64,000 nt of DNA from Lysobacterales bacterium. GTDB taxonomy: Bacteria; Pseudomonadota; Gammaproteobacteria; Xanthomonadales; Marinicellaceae. Positions 15,589 through 24,515 of this stretch are shown here, piece by piece (the stretch's first letter is position 1; each line of letters begins with the position of its first letter). The translations under genes and the position numbers were made by a program. Under the pieces are notes generated by a model. The model was not told where the DNA came from, did not search any database, and was given only the letters and a program-made list of their open reading frames with translations. The stretch lies in NCBI GenBank assembly GCA_027067055.1, contig JAMOMK010000036.1:1-64000 (forward strand), read 5' to 3'.

Positions 15589-17706
15589 TTAATCTTCTTT
15601 CTTTGCTGGTGCGTCAAGTAAAGCTTTGATTGATAATCTTACGCGGTTTTGCTTGTCGATTTCTAGTACTTTAACTTTAACCATTTCACCTTCTGTTAAC
15701 ACGTCAGTTACATTAGCAACGCGATCGTGTGATATTTGTGAAATGTGTACCATGCCGTCTTTGCCAGGTAGTAAGTTAACAAATGCACCGAAGTCCATTA
15801 TCTTAACGATCTTACCTTCATAAACAGCACCTACTTCAACATCGGCAGTGATTTCTTCAATGCGTTTAACCGCATTGCGAGCATCATCACCATTAACAGC
15901 TGCGATTGTAACGACACCATCATCGTTGATTTCGATTACTGTGTTTGTTTCTTCAGTTAAGGCACGGATAGTTGAACCACCTTTACCAATAACATCGCGA
16001 ATTTTGTCAGGATGTACAGTAATAGTGATTAGCTTAGGTGCGTAATCAGACATTTCTTCGCGTGTTGCGTCTAAGACTTTATTCATTTCGCCTAAGATGT
16101 AATCACGTCCGCCTTTAGCTTGAGATAAAGCTTTTTGCATGATTTCTTCTGTGATACCTTCGATTTTGATATCCATCTGTAAAGCAGTAATGCCATCAGC
16201 AGTGCCGGCTACTTTAAAGTCCATATCGCCTAAGTGATCTTCATCACCTAAGATATCAGATAAAATAGCAAAATCATCGCCTTCTTTGATTAAGCCCATA
16301 GCAATACCAGCAACTGGTGCTTTTAATGGAACACCTGCATCCATCATTGATAATGATGAACCACAAACTGATGCCATTGAACTTGAGCCGTTTGATTCAG
16401 TAATTTCTGAAACTACACGAATAACATATGGAAAATCATCCTCATGTGGCATAACAGCCATTAAACCACGTTTAGCCAATTTACCATGACCAATTTCGCG
16501 GCGTTTAGGGCCACTCATGAAACCTGTTTCGCCTACACAGTATGGAGGGAAGTTGTAATGTAACATGAATTTATCTTTTGCTTCACCATCAAGTGAATCA
16601 ATCATTTGTGCATCACGTCCTGTTCCAAGAGTTGTCACAACAATCGCTTGAGTTTCTCCACGTGTGAATAATGCAGAACCATGTGTGCGTGGTAAAACAC
16701 CAGTGCGAACAGCAATATCACGTACATCAGCAGGTCCACGACCATCAATACGAGGTTTGCCTGAGATGACTTTTTTACGAACATGTGCTTTTTCGATTAA
16801 CGCAACAATTTCTTTGATTTCATCAGCACTTGGTGAATCATCTTCTTCTGTTACTAACGTTTCAACTGCATTATTACGCATGACACCTAATGCATCGTAT
16901 CGTGCTGCTTTATCGTGCGTGTTGTAAGCTGCTACCAAACGAGGTGCAATAATTTCTTTAACTTTATTAACCAATTCTTGGTCTAATTTAGGCGCTTCCC
17001 ATTTCCATTGTGTTACACCTAAGTCTGCAACCATTTCATTGATTGCCTTAATTACAACTTGTTGTTCTTTGTGACCATAGCTAACTGCACCAAGCATGAT
17101 ATCTTCAGAAAGCAAGTCTGCTTCTGATTCAACCATCAATACGGCTGATTCTGTACCTGCTACAACTAATTCAAGTTGAGATTCTTTTAACTGCTCGTTT
17201 GTTGGGTTTAAGATGTATTCACCATCTTGGTAACCCACTTTTGCCGCAGCGATAGGACCGTGGAAAGGAGCGCCAGATAAACTCATGGCAGCAGATGCGC
17301 CAATTAGTGCAGGAATATCTGCATCGATGTCTTCTGAATAAGAGATAACCGTTGCAACAACTTGTATCTCATTTTTAAAACCTTTAGGGAATAAAGGTCT
17401 TATTGGTCTATCGATTAATCGACAGATTAGAATTTCTTTTTCCGTTGGGCGACCTTCACGTTTGAAGAATCCGCCAGGAATTTTACCTGCCGAATAAGCC
17501 TTTTCTTGGTAATTAACTGTAAGTGGAAAGAATCCTTGTCCAGGTTTTGCTTCTTTTTTAGCTACAACTGCCACCATGACAACTGTATCTCCCATTTTAA
17601 CCATAACGGTCGCACTTGCTTGACGTGCGATTTCACCCGTTTCGATTTCTACTGTATGATTTCCATACTGAAATTTTTTTGTATATTTAGCCACTGCTAT
17701 TTTCAC
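15589..17706 (-). CDS. pnp: polynucleotide phosphorylase
   Basis: The 705-residue 3'-5' exoribonuclease of the RNA degradosome contains two RNase PH-like domains. The first begins at [19 protein letters not shown]; the second contains the [18 protein letters not shown] and catalytic-region [16 protein letters not shown] motifs. KH ([16 protein letters not shown]) and S1 ([33 protein letters not shown]) domains follow at the C-terminus. Length is typical. It lies downstream of rpsO with a hairpin between, the classical arrangement. A copy of its 3' end is found at 13730-13803. Confidence 0.98.
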   Translation of the reverse strand: MKIAVAKYTKKFQYGNHTVEIETGEIARQASATVMVKMGDTVVMVAVVAKKEAKPGQGFFPLTVNYQEKAYSAGKIPGGFFKREGRPTEKEILICRLIDRPIRPLFPKGFKNEIQVVATVISYSEDIDADIPALIGASAAMSLSGAPFHGPIAAAKVGYQDGEYILNPTNEQLKESQLELVVAGTESAVLMVESEADLLSEDIMLGAVSYGHKEQQVVIKAINEMVADLGVTQWKWEAPKLDQELVNKVKEIIAPRLVAAYNTHDKAARYDALGVMRNNAVETLVTEEDDSPSADEIKEIVALIEKAHVRKKVISGKPRIDGRGPADVRDIAVRTGVLPRTHGSALFTRGETQAIVVTTLGTGRDAQMIDSLDGEAKDKFMLHYNFPPYCVGETGFMSGPKRREIGHGKLAKRGLMAVMPHEDDFPYVIRVVSEITESNGSSSMASVCGSSLSMMDAGVPLKAPVAGIAMGLIKEGDDFAILSDILGDEDHLGDMDFKVAGTADGITALQMDIKIEGITEEIMQKALSQAKGGRDYILGEMNKVLDATREEMSDYAPKLITITVHPDKIRDVIGKGGSTIRALTEETNTVIEINDDGVVTIAAVNGDDARNAVKRIEEITADVEVGAVYEGKIVKIMDFGAFVNLLPGKDGMVHISQISHDRVANVTDVLTEGEMVKVKVLEIDKQNRVRLSIKALLDAPAKKED

Positions 17707-17733
17707 CTATAATTTGATTTTTCATTTGCCTAT

Positions 17734-17761
17734 AAAAAAAGGCACACAATGTACCTTTTTT
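17734..17761 (-). terminator. rpsO-pnp intergenic hairpin
   Basis: On the minus strand AAAAAAGGTAC-ATTGT-GTGCCTTTTTTT makes an 11-base stem with one G-U pair and a T-run. It resembles the partial terminator or RNase III processing hairpin known between rpsO and pnp in enterobacteria. Confidence 0.75.
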
Positions 17762-17770
17762 CGTCTTAAA

Positions 17771-18037
17771 CTATCTACGCAATCCTAAGCGCTTGATTAG
17801 ATCCTGATAACCGACAGCATCTTTTCCTTTTAAGTATTTTTGCAACTTACGACGCTGGTTAACCAACTTGATAAGACCTCTACGTGAGTGAAGATCTTTT
17901 TTGTGCGATTTAAAATGCTCAGTAAGGTATGTGATACGTGCAGTTAATAAAGCGATTTGGACATTGGCAGAACCGGTGTCGTTGTCACTTGTTTTGTAAT
18001 CATTGATAATTTCTTGTGTTTGTTCTACAGTCAACAT
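17771..18037 (-). CDS. rpsO: 30S ribosomal protein S15
   Basis: The 88-residue protein matches S15 throughout: [48 protein letters not shown]-type core, and the terminal LIKRLGLRR. It starts at ATG 18037 behind a good AGGAG. S15 binds 16S rRNA early in 30S assembly. It precedes pnp on the same strand. The 160-base leader could hold an S15 autoregulatory site, but I could not identify a specific fold. Confidence 0.98.
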   Translation of the reverse strand: MLTVEQTQEIINDYKTSDNDTGSANVQIALLTARITYLTEHFKSHKKDLHSRRGLIKLVNQRRKLQKYLKGKDAVGYQDLIKRLGLRR

Positions 18038-18239
18038 AATGACTTCTCCTAATTTTTGGCTATAATGCCAGTTTTATATGACCAATCGAGCGTTGAACAT
18101 TCGCATCGACTAGGTAAACTTACAGGATTGACCTGCAAGCGCGCGTATTTTAAGTGATTCACCCCTAGATTAGCAATGAAATACTTGAATTTAGCTCACT
18201 TATTCGATATTGTTCTCACCCGTATTTCAAGATTTTTAT

Positions 18240-18638
18240 ATGACAACACTTCAGACTCTCAAAAGCCATGCGCAAAAAGCCATGGGAAAAGCCTACGCTC
18301 CTTATTCAAATTTTAGTGTTGGCGTGGCACTCATTGATGAAAATAGTAACATTCATTTGGGTTGTAATGTTGAAAATTCAGCTTACCCCGAAGGAGTATG
18401 TGCTGAGGCTGGAGCCATTTCAAATATGATTTTGTCGGGTGGAAAATCCATTAAAAAAATCTTAATTGTTTCATCGGGTGAACTCATGGTCACTCCCTGT
18501 GGTGGATGCCGTCAAAAAATAAAGGAATTTAGTGATGAAAATACACAAATACTCATAGACCACAATAATGAAATCACACGATTTGGCATAAATGACCTGC
18601 TACCTCATTCCTTTGATAAAACGCACTTGCCACGATGA
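18240..18638 (+). CDS. cdd: cytidine deaminase
   Basis: ATG 18240 is chosen; the open frame extends ten codons upstream from a TTG with no ribosome site. The 132-residue homotetrameric-type deaminase shows the cytidine-binding N-V-E-N and zinc site C-A-E (CNVENSAYPEGVCAEAGAI) and the second zinc pair P-C-G-G-C (TPCGGCRQ). It converts cytidine and deoxycytidine to uridine nucleosides for salvage. It overlaps the SURF1 gene by an ATGA, an odd functional pairing. Confidence 0.95.
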   Translation: MTTLQTLKSHAQKAMGKAYAPYSNFSVGVALIDENSNIHLGCNVENSAYPEGVCAEAGAISNMILSGGKSIKKILIVSSGELMVTPCGGCRQKIKEFSDENTQILIDHNNEITRFGINDLLPHSFDKTHLPR

Positions 18639-19357
18639 AAGATTTACCTCTTATTCCGACACTGATGGTTTTGTTCTTTGTTATTCTTATGACCTTTATG
18701 GGATTTTGGCAAATCAGACGTGCTGCCGAAAAAGAACATTTACTCGAATTGCTTACTGATGATAATATCATTGAAGTGACACAAAAAGTACAAATTAAAG
18801 ATTTGCCACGATACGCCAATGTTAAATTGAAAGGGCATTTTATTGATGCACCACAATTGTTGTTAGACAACCAAGTAAATGAAGGAGTACAAGGCTATCA
18901 TGCATTTACCCCTTTTGTTGTCGATGAGTTAAATCTCATTATTATGGTCAATCGTGGATGGCTGGTCAAAAATAAATTTTCCGATGAGAAACTGGGTATT
19001 GATAGTCAACAAATCACACTCTTGGGTAAGCTTAACACACCACCCAAAGTTGGTATCCAATTAGGAGAAATTGAATTAATCAAAGAACGTGCCATCCAAG
19101 TAATGACTTATTATGAAGAAGATAAAGTCAAAAGCTTGGTGCAAGAACGACTCTGTAAAAGTTTGGATTGTGTGGTGAGTGATAAAATTCTACTCATGGA
19201 TAAATCCCAAGACCAGGGTTTTAAACGTGATTGGAAACCAATAATTATGCAACCTTCCAAACACATTGCCTACGCGGTGCAATGGTTTGCCATGACATTG
19301 GTTTTGATTGCAATTTTTATTTATTGGTTAAGGAAACAGGCGACTGCTAAAGATTAA
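18635..19357 (+). CDS. SURF1 family protein (cytochrome oxidase biogenesis)
   Basis: The 240-residue protein has membrane segments at both ends (about 9-26 and 215-233) around a periplasmic domain. Typical SURF1 marks are the N-terminal LMTFMGFWQIRRAAEK, the middle MVNRGW and the C-terminal HIAYAVQWFAMTL. SURF1 helps insert heme a into cytochrome c oxidase subunit I. No cox or ctaA/B genes are in the window. Translation is coupled to cdd by an ATGA overlap. Confidence 0.92.
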   Translation: MKDLPLIPTLMVLFFVILMTFMGFWQIRRAAEKEHLLELLTDDNIIEVTQKVQIKDLPRYANVKLKGHFIDAPQLLLDNQVNEGVQGYHAFTPFVVDELNLIIMVNRGWLVKNKFSDEKLGIDSQQITLLGKLNTPPKVGIQLGEIELIKERAIQVMTYYEEDKVKSLVQERLCKSLDCVVSDKILLMDKSQDQGFKRDWKPIIMQPSKHIAYAVQWFAMTLVLIAIFIYWLRKQATAKD

Positions 19358-19509
19358 TTAAATAGGCTTTTTTATCTCGTTCCCACGCTCCTCGTGTGTA
19401 TAGATAATGTACATCCTTTACAACCGTAAAGGTACATGGTTTACACTTTTTATAATTAAAAGTCGCTAAAATAGCTCTTAATTTTGGAGTATTTTATGAC
19501 TTGGTTGGA

Positions 19510-19547
19510 GTGTAATTTAATGCCCTAACCAACTGAACTACCATTCT
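19510..19547 (-). pseudogene. tRNA-Asp 5' fragment, third tandem copy
   Basis: Only the 5' half (acceptor strand remnant, D-arm and the same extra GGCATTAAATTAC insertion as the second copy) remains. The flank TTGATAATTGTTTCTTGGAATTGAG matches the flank of the second copy, showing tandem duplication with about 146-base spacing. Confidence 0.7.
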
Positions 19548-19606
19548 TGATAATTGTTTCTTGGAATTGAGATTAGGAACTTATGGTGCAATATCAACTA
19601 AAAAAA

Positions 19607-19693
19607 TGGCGGAGTGGACGAGACTCGAACTCGCGACCACCGGCGTGATAGGCCGCTGTAATTTAATGCCCTAACCAACTGAACTATCACTCT
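19607..19693 (-). pseudogene. degenerate tRNA-Asp copy with D-loop insertion
   Basis: The 3' half including CCA is identical to the good tRNA, but the 5' acceptor strand reads AGAGTGA (two mismatches), the anticodon reads ATC, and about ten extra bases sit between the D-arm and the anticodon arm. It is unlikely to fold as a working tRNA. Confidence 0.75.
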
Positions 19694-19753
19694 TGATAAT
19701 TGTTTCTTGGAATTGAGGTTGAGAACTTATATTGAATATAAACCATAAAAAAA

Positions 19754-19830
19754 TGGCGGAGTGGACGAGACTCGAACTCGCGACCACCGGCGTGACAGGC
19801 CGGTATTCTAACCAACTGAACTACCACTCC
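19754..19830 (-). tRNA. tRNA-Asp (GTC)
   Basis: The 77-base gene on the minus strand starts GGAGTGG and ends CCACTCC-G-CCA, so CCA is encoded. The anticodon arm is CCGGC-CTGTCAC-GCCGG with anticodon GTC, and the T-arm contains GAGTTCGAGTCTC. All four stems pair. Two decaying copies lie to its left. The first 53 bases of the intergenic region 19358-19410 contain a CGTTCCCACGCTCC segment of the kind seen in dispersed repeats. Confidence 0.95.
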
Positions 19831-20020
19831 TGATAGTTGCTTCTTGAAATAATTTACCTTTTTATTTGGCTGTATATTTAAGAGAAGCGCATTCTATAGG
19901 AGTGAAGAAAATAAAACCACAAAGATGTCAAAAAAAAAGTAAAAACCTATACTTTTTCATGAATTTCATTAAGCTACACAAACTAAGCTAATTTAAGCAT
20001 AATAAATAAGAGAAAAATCA

Positions 20021-21466
20021 ATGGATTTCGCATCATTAGGGCTTGCCCCTGAAGTACTAAAAGCTGTCATTGCCAAAGGGTATGACAAACCATCGCCGAT
20101 TCAGGCACAAGCCATTCCAATCGTGCTAAAGGGCAAAGACGTTATGGCTGCCGCACAAACTGGAACAGGCAAAACTGCGGGTTTTACCTTGCCAATATTA
20201 AGTAATTTGCTCAAAGGCCCACGAGTTAAACCGAACCAAGCACGGGTTTTGATACTGACGCCAACACGTGAGTTAGCCGCACAAGTACATGACAGTGTGG
20301 TGGAATACGGCAAATACGCATCCATACGTTCGACGGTTGTCTTTGGTGGAGTGAAAATCAATCCACAAATGATGAAATTACGTCGAGGTGTTGATGTATT
20401 AGTGGCAACACCTGGTCGATTGCTTGATTTACACAATCAAAATGCAGTCAAATTTGATCAACTCGAAGTGTTGGTGTTGGATGAAGCTGACAGGATGTTG
20501 GACATGGGTTTTATTCATGATATTCGCAAAATTATCGCTAAATTACCGAAAATACGCCAAACACTAATGTTTTCAGCAACGTTCTCTCCTGATATTCGTC
20601 AATTAGCGAGTACCTTAGTGAATAACGCCTCAGAAATTTCGGTCACACCACGAAATACAACGGTAGAAGCCATTGTGCAACGTGTTTATCCTGTGGATAA
20701 AAGCAAAAAGATTAAATTATTAACACATTTGATTAAAGAGCACCAGTGGAATCAAGTGCTGGTTTTTACCAGAACAAAGCATGGTGCTAACAAAGTGGCA
20801 AAGCACCTGAATACACAAAACATTAGTGCATTGCCGATACATGGTAATAAATCACAAAGCGCCCGTACCAAGGCATTAGCCGCATTTAAAGCCAACGAAG
20901 TGCAAGTAATGGTAGCAACCGATATTGCTGCTCGTGGGATTGATATTCATTTATTGCCGCATGTGGTTAACTTCGACTTGCCAAATGTCAGTGAAGATTA
21001 TGTACATAGAATAGGGCGAACAGGGCGAGCAGGTTCAGATGGTGAAGCGATTTCATTAGTTAGTGCGGATGAAGCGAAGATGTTGCAAGATATTGAACGC
21101 TTGATTCAAAAGAAAATACCGCGCACTTTGATTGATGGTTTTGAACCGGGTCACGATGTGCCAGATACCGCATTAAACACTAAACCATTCAAAGCAAGAA
21201 AAACTAAAATAAAGCCAGAAAGAAATGCTGGCGGTGGCAGGGGTAGTAACCGTTCAAATAATGGCGGCAAAGCAAAGCGAAAAAATCCACGCAACCACAG
21301 AAATCGTAATAAAGCCGATGGCCCAAAAACTGGAAACAAACCCGATCAAAAAGGCAAAAACCTAAGAAAACCAGTGGCAGCAAAAGGTAATAACAAACCC
21401 AATAAGCCACAAAACAAAAAGCCTGCCAATAAAGGCAATGATCCTTACGCTAAATACCGTAAGTAA
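20021..21466 (+). CDS. rhlE: DEAD-box RNA helicase, RhlE type
   Basis: The 481-residue protein has all helicase motifs in order: Q-motif (FASLGL...[13 protein letters not shown]), [31 protein letters not shown], then ARGIDI and [10 protein letters not shown]. After about residue 375 the tail is a low-complexity, Lys/Asn/Arg/Gly-rich extension ([25 protein letters not shown]), typical of RNA-binding tails of RhlE-like enzymes. It likely remodels rRNA or mRNA, perhaps with PNPase. A clear terminator follows. Confidence 0.94.
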   Translation: MDFASLGLAPEVLKAVIAKGYDKPSPIQAQAIPIVLKGKDVMAAAQTGTGKTAGFTLPILSNLLKGPRVKPNQARVLILTPTRELAAQVHDSVVEYGKYASIRSTVVFGGVKINPQMMKLRRGVDVLVATPGRLLDLHNQNAVKFDQLEVLVLDEADRMLDMGFIHDIRKIIAKLPKIRQTLMFSATFSPDIRQLASTLVNNASEISVTPRNTTVEAIVQRVYPVDKSKKIKLLTHLIKEHQWNQVLVFTRTKHGANKVAKHLNTQNISALPIHGNKSQSARTKALAAFKANEVQVMVATDIAARGIDIHLLPHVVNFDLPNVSEDYVHRIGRTGRAGSDGEAISLVSADEAKMLQDIERLIQKKIPRTLIDGFEPGHDVPDTALNTKPFKARKTKIKPERNAGGGRGSNRSNNGGKAKRKNPRNHRNRNKADGPKTGNKPDQKGKNLRKPVAAKGNNKPNKPQNKKPANKGNDPYAKYRK

Positions 21467-21478
21467 AATAGGCAAGGC

Positions 21479-21511
21479 AAAAAAAGCCCATTATGTGATG
21501 GGCTTTTTTTA
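21479..21511. terminator. bidirectional terminator between rhlE and the cytochrome gene
   Basis: AAAAAGCCCAT-TATGTG-ATGGGCTTTTTTT: an 11-base stem followed by a T-run. It serves rhlE on the plus strand and, by symmetry, the cytochrome c gene on the minus strand. Confidence 0.9.
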
Positions 21512-21536
21512 TATCTGTCAATTGATGAAAGATTAA

Positions 21537-22019
21537 TTAAAGTCCAGCAGTCATAAACTCGACAACGGCTTTCATTTGTTCATCGGATAAATCAGCACGT
21601 CCACCGCGAGGAGGCATGGCGCCCTTGCCGTTGATAGCACTAGTAACTAAAGCGTCGATTCCACCTGTCATTCTATCAGTCCAAGCAACGGCTTCAAGTT
21701 TTGGTGCGCCAGCGGCTCCTGATGAGTGACAAGCGGCACAAACATTATCATAAATCATTTGTCCATCTAATGATCCATCAAATGCGGCTGCCGGTGCTTT
21801 TTCTTCTTCGACTTGGGCAACGATGACATCACCAGTGTTGACTTTTGCAACAGGTTCTAAGATTTTGGCAATAGCGCTTCGGTCTTTTGCCATTTCATTA
21901 TTGCCAAGTATATCGTCATGCATCAAATAACCAGTGATAGCTAGTACAATTGTTAAGAATACTAGAAACCCTAATAACATGGAAAAATTTCTAAAAAATA
22001 TGGAATCTTGATCTTTCAT
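21537..22019 (-). CDS. membrane-anchored cytochrome c5-like protein
   Basis: The 160-residue protein has an N-terminal membrane anchor (about 9-33), a linker rich in Ala/Val/Glu, and a class I cytochrome c domain with heme-binding C-A-A-C-H and axial Met in GAMPPRGGRADLSDEQMKAVVEFM. The pattern resembles cytochrome c5/CycA proteins that feed electrons to terminal oxidases in the periplasm. It stands alone on the minus strand between rhlE and the WYL regulator. Confidence 0.9.
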   Translation of the reverse strand: MKDQDSIFFRNFSMLLGFLVFLTIVLAITGYLMHDDILGNNEMAKDRSAIAKILEPVAKVNTGDVIVAQVEEEKAPAAAFDGSLDGQMIYDNVCAACHSSGAAGAPKLEAVAWTDRMTGGIDALVTSAINGKGAMPPRGGRADLSDEQMKAVVEFMTAGL

Positions 22020-22128
22020 TTACCCGCCCTTTGTTTGTGTATAAAATTATAAGCTGTGTATTATAATGTCAAATCTTGATAATTCTCAACTTTTTAGGAA
22101 ATTATGCAAATAAAAGCCTACTCAATAG

Positions 22129-23085
22129 TTACAACTCATAATTTTTTTGCATATTGGCAATAACTGATTTTATTTTGGTTTTTAAATTATCGGGGCTCAA
22201 TACCGTAATATTTTCACCATAGCGTAAAATATCCATCACTAATTCTGTATCGTTGTTGAATGGAACTTCTAAAAATATTGATCCATCATTTAAAAAGCTC
22301 ATTTTTTGGTCTGAATGCCATTGTTCTTTAGCCACCCATTTGCTCACCGTTGGCGATATTTTTAAACGAGCGGTTTGGTTGGCAACACCAGAAAAAATTC
22401 CATAAGAGCCACTAAAATGCTCTTTGAGTTGGTCTTTACTAATGGATTTACACTTTTCGCCCAATTGTTGGCAGGATTTAATTTGTTCTAATGCAAAACT
22501 ACGAATGCCCTGACGCAAATGACACCAAGAGTCCAAATACCAAGCGTTTTTGTAATTGGTGAGTTTCAAAGGAGAAACTACACGGGTGCTGGTTTGGTTG
22601 GTTGAACGTGCTTCGTATTCTAATTCTAATTTTTTGCTTTCTTGCAAGGCAGTAAACACGGATGAAAATATCTTTTTATCGGCTTTGCGAAAGAGCGCAT
22701 AAATTATCTGAATATTGCGTTTGTCCTTGATGCCATGTTCTTTAAGTAAAGAACTGATATTATCCAATAAGCGTGATAAAGGCTCTTTTAGTAATCCCTT
22801 TTGTATATCTTCTAGTAAATATGAGGCCATCAATAAGGCTTCGATTTCATCTGATTGCAAACGCAGGCCAGGCAATTCAAATACGCCTTGAGAGGCATAA
22901 AATATTCCATTTGTAGACTCATTAGTTTCAATTGGTGCACCATAGCCATCACGCAAATCTGCAATCATTCGATAAGCAGTAGCTGTTGAACATTCGAGAC
23001 GTTCTTTAATCATATCAATGCTAACAGGGTATTTAGCAGCCTTTAGCATTTGATCAAGTGTATAAATTCGGTCTTGTTTTTTCAT
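22129..23085 (-). CDS. WYL-domain transcriptional regulator (YafY type)
   Basis: The 318-residue protein has an N-terminal helix-turn-helix (RIYTLDQMLKAAKYPVSIDMIKERLECSTATAYRMIADLRD, about 6-46), a central helical part, a WYL domain (VVSPLKLTNYKNAWYLDSWCHLRQGIRSFALEQI) and a C-terminal WCX-like extension (LEVPFNNDTELVMDILRYGENITVLSP). WYL proteins sense nucleic acid or nucleotide ligands and often regulate defence or DNA-damage genes. No defence locus is adjacent here, so its target is unknown. Confidence 0.9.
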   Translation of the reverse strand: MKKQDRIYTLDQMLKAAKYPVSIDMIKERLECSTATAYRMIADLRDGYGAPIETNESTNGIFYASQGVFELPGLRLQSDEIEALLMASYLLEDIQKGLLKEPLSRLLDNISSLLKEHGIKDKRNIQIIYALFRKADKKIFSSVFTALQESKKLELEYEARSTNQTSTRVVSPLKLTNYKNAWYLDSWCHLRQGIRSFALEQIKSCQQLGEKCKSISKDQLKEHFSGSYGIFSGVANQTARLKISPTVSKWVAKEQWHSDQKMSFLNDGSIFLEVPFNNDTELVMDILRYGENITVLSPDNLKTKIKSVIANMQKNYEL

Positions 23086-23152
23086 AAAGAGATTCTAACA
23101 CAAAACCTTAAATTGTCTATAAACTACCGTTTGATAAATATTTGCTATCTAC

Positions 23153-23572
23153 TCACATATCTTTTGTGAACTTTTCAAGTCTTGTTTTTCTTAGTCGTTG
23201 GTTATTGAGCTCAAATAAATTGTTTGTATAAAATAGAATCTCATTACTATCCGCTCCTGCAAAAGAATAGTCAGATTGTCTTGCTAAAAAATTTATAAAT
23301 TCTTCAGGTAAATTAAATTTTTCTAATGTTAAAGCATCTTCAATATCAGCATCTATAATTCGAAATATATGGTAAGAATCATCTTTATACATTAAACCAT
23401 GACCACAATAGTCTCGATGAGAATAATATAATTGTTTGCCTTGTTTTAGTTTGTCTGCGACTTTTTTAGCCAGTTCAACGCCAATTTTCTCGCGACTTAG
23501 TGAATTGATAACCTCAGGAGTTGACCACTTAGGAGGAGGTTGTTTAATCAGAGCTATGAGTTTTTTAAACAT
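23153..23572 (-). CDS. hypothetical protein, unknown family
   Basis: I do not recognise this protein. The start at ATG 23572 (MFKKLIALIK) is favoured by AAAGG about nine bases upstream; an in-frame ATG at 23605 is possible. It is about 139 residues, soluble, charged, with a conserved-looking core GKQLYYSHRDYCGHGLMYKDDSYHIF and a Lys/Arg-rich C-terminus. It lies between the WYL regulator and a repeat-rich gap on the same strand, so it could be an accessory gene. Confidence 0.6.
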   Translation of the reverse strand: MFKKLIALIKQPPPKWSTPEVINSLSREKIGVELAKKVADKLKQGKQLYYSHRDYCGHGLMYKDDSYHIFRIIDADIEDALTLEKFNLPEEFINFLARQSDYSFAGADSNEILFYTNNLFELNNQRLRKTRLEKFTKDM

Positions 23573-23757
23573 ATCAATATGCCTTTGTTTAAAAGTGTTT
23601 GGCATGAACTCTACTAAATATCACAATGACATTGGTTTTAAAGAGGGTTCAACACCAACCTATCTTTCCTATTGTTGTTAAATCAATATTTCCCCATGCG
23701 TATTTTACTCCTTTGTTTTATTGTTGGTAAGTTTTTTTTAAATAGTTTTGTTGTTTT

Positions 23758-23880
23758 CTAACTCTTTGCCATGGCATAAATTGCGGTTTCTAATTTTTTA
23801 TCTATTGGAGTTAATTTTGTAAATATTGAATGGGGTTTTGGAGGTTGAATAGGCAAAAACTTTACTTTTAGCCTGTGTCT
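23758..23880 (-). pseudogene. possible decayed coding fragment
   Basis: One minus-strand frame reads KVKFLPIQPPKPHSIFTKL...AIYAMAKS and stop, with protein-like composition but no start codon. It follows the 58-codon ORF at 23868 in another frame, so a frameshifted end of that gene is possible. 23606-23757 holds nothing I can support. Confidence 0.25.
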
Positions 23881-24044
23881 CGTAATTTTTCACTTGTTGG
23901 AAAATCCTTCCAAAGTTGGTTTTGTTCATCAAAAAATCTATTGCTCAATTCAATCGAATTATCCTTAATTGTTATTGTGCAACCTTTTGGTTTTATGACT
24001 TTTAAATAGGGGAGCCATTGGATGTGAGGGTTTGTTTTATTCAT
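23868..24044 (-). CDS. small hypothetical protein (58 aa)
   Basis: The ORF runs from ATG 24044 (M-N-K-T-N-P-H-I-Q-W-L-P-Y) to TAA at 23868. It overlaps the preceding small ORF in an ATGAATAA arrangement, which suggests a real coupled pair. It has no signal peptide or recognised motif. Tryptophans and a balanced composition argue mildly for coding. Confidence 0.4.
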   Translation of the reverse strand: MNKTNPHIQWLPYLKVIKPKGCTITIKDNSIELSNRFFDEQNQLWKDFPTSEKLRDTG

Positions 24045-24180
24045 TTATCTCTACGCTGTTTAGAATTATTATTACATCAATATCATCGCTAGTAACAGTA
24101 ATATTGAATGCCGTATTATTTTTATTGGTAACTATGTCACCATTACCATTAAAATATTTTAATATTTCTTTCTTTTCCAC
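24037..24180 (-). CDS. small hypothetical protein (47 aa, GTG start)
   Basis: It begins at GTG 24180 behind AGGA with a seven-base gap and runs V-E-K-K-E-I-L-K-Y-F-N-G-N-G-D to a TAA at 24037-24039. The stop overlaps the ATG of the next small ORF. No family is recognised. The ribosome site and overlap are the only support. Confidence 0.35.
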   Translation of the reverse strand: MEKKEILKYFNGNGDIVTNKNNTAFNITVTSDDIDVIIILNSVEINE

Positions 24181-24258
24181 TAGCTATTCCTATTAAGTCA
24201 ATGATTGTTTATGCCTGATTTTATCATAAGCTTTACTGCAATTATACCTCTGCGATTT

Positions 24259-24317
24259 TTGCAGTTCTTTGCGCTCTTTGCGTTCCTTAGACAGTGAAGC
24301 TGTGGCGTTAGCCAAAG
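24259..24317. repeat. dispersed intergenic repeat, copy 2
   Basis: TTCTTTGCGCTCTTTGCG...CAGTGAAGCTGTGGCGTTAGCCAAAG matches the element before sbcD (6541-6596) in the same orientation. Confidence 0.7.
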
Positions 24318-24360
24318 AATTTAGTATTCAGTGATTATCGAGGCAACGTAAACACTGTCG

Positions 24361-24380
24361 GTGGGCGGAGCCCACCCTAC
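24361..24380. repeat. REP palindrome
   Basis: GTGGGCGGAGCCCACCCTAC belongs to the REP family associated with the RAYT at 10740. It lies among other repeats downstream of sufS. Confidence 0.7.
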
Positions 24381-24416
24381 GCGAAAATTGTTGTAAGGAT
24401 TATGAAAAATATATGA

Positions 24417-24501
24417 AGTAGTGGAGTCCCTTGTGGGCTCCTTTTCAAAAATAAACAAAGAAGCTAACCCAAGCAAGGAGCCCACAAGGGACTCCACTAC
24501 T
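24417..24501. repeat. 27-bp perfect inverted repeat downstream of sufS
   Basis: Arms at 24417-24443 and 24475-24501 are exact reverse complements (core GGAGTCCCTTGTGGGCTCC) with a 31-base spacer. The element ends 14 bases past the sufS stop and may end or protect the suf transcript. It is a different sequence family from the REPs. Confidence 0.9.
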
Positions 24502-24515
24502 GGTAATAAGTGATT

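Noticed and set aside
22129-24180. Defence island around the WYL regulator
   Set aside because: The neighbours are small unknown proteins without nuclease, helicase or methyltransferase motifs, so no defence system can be supported.
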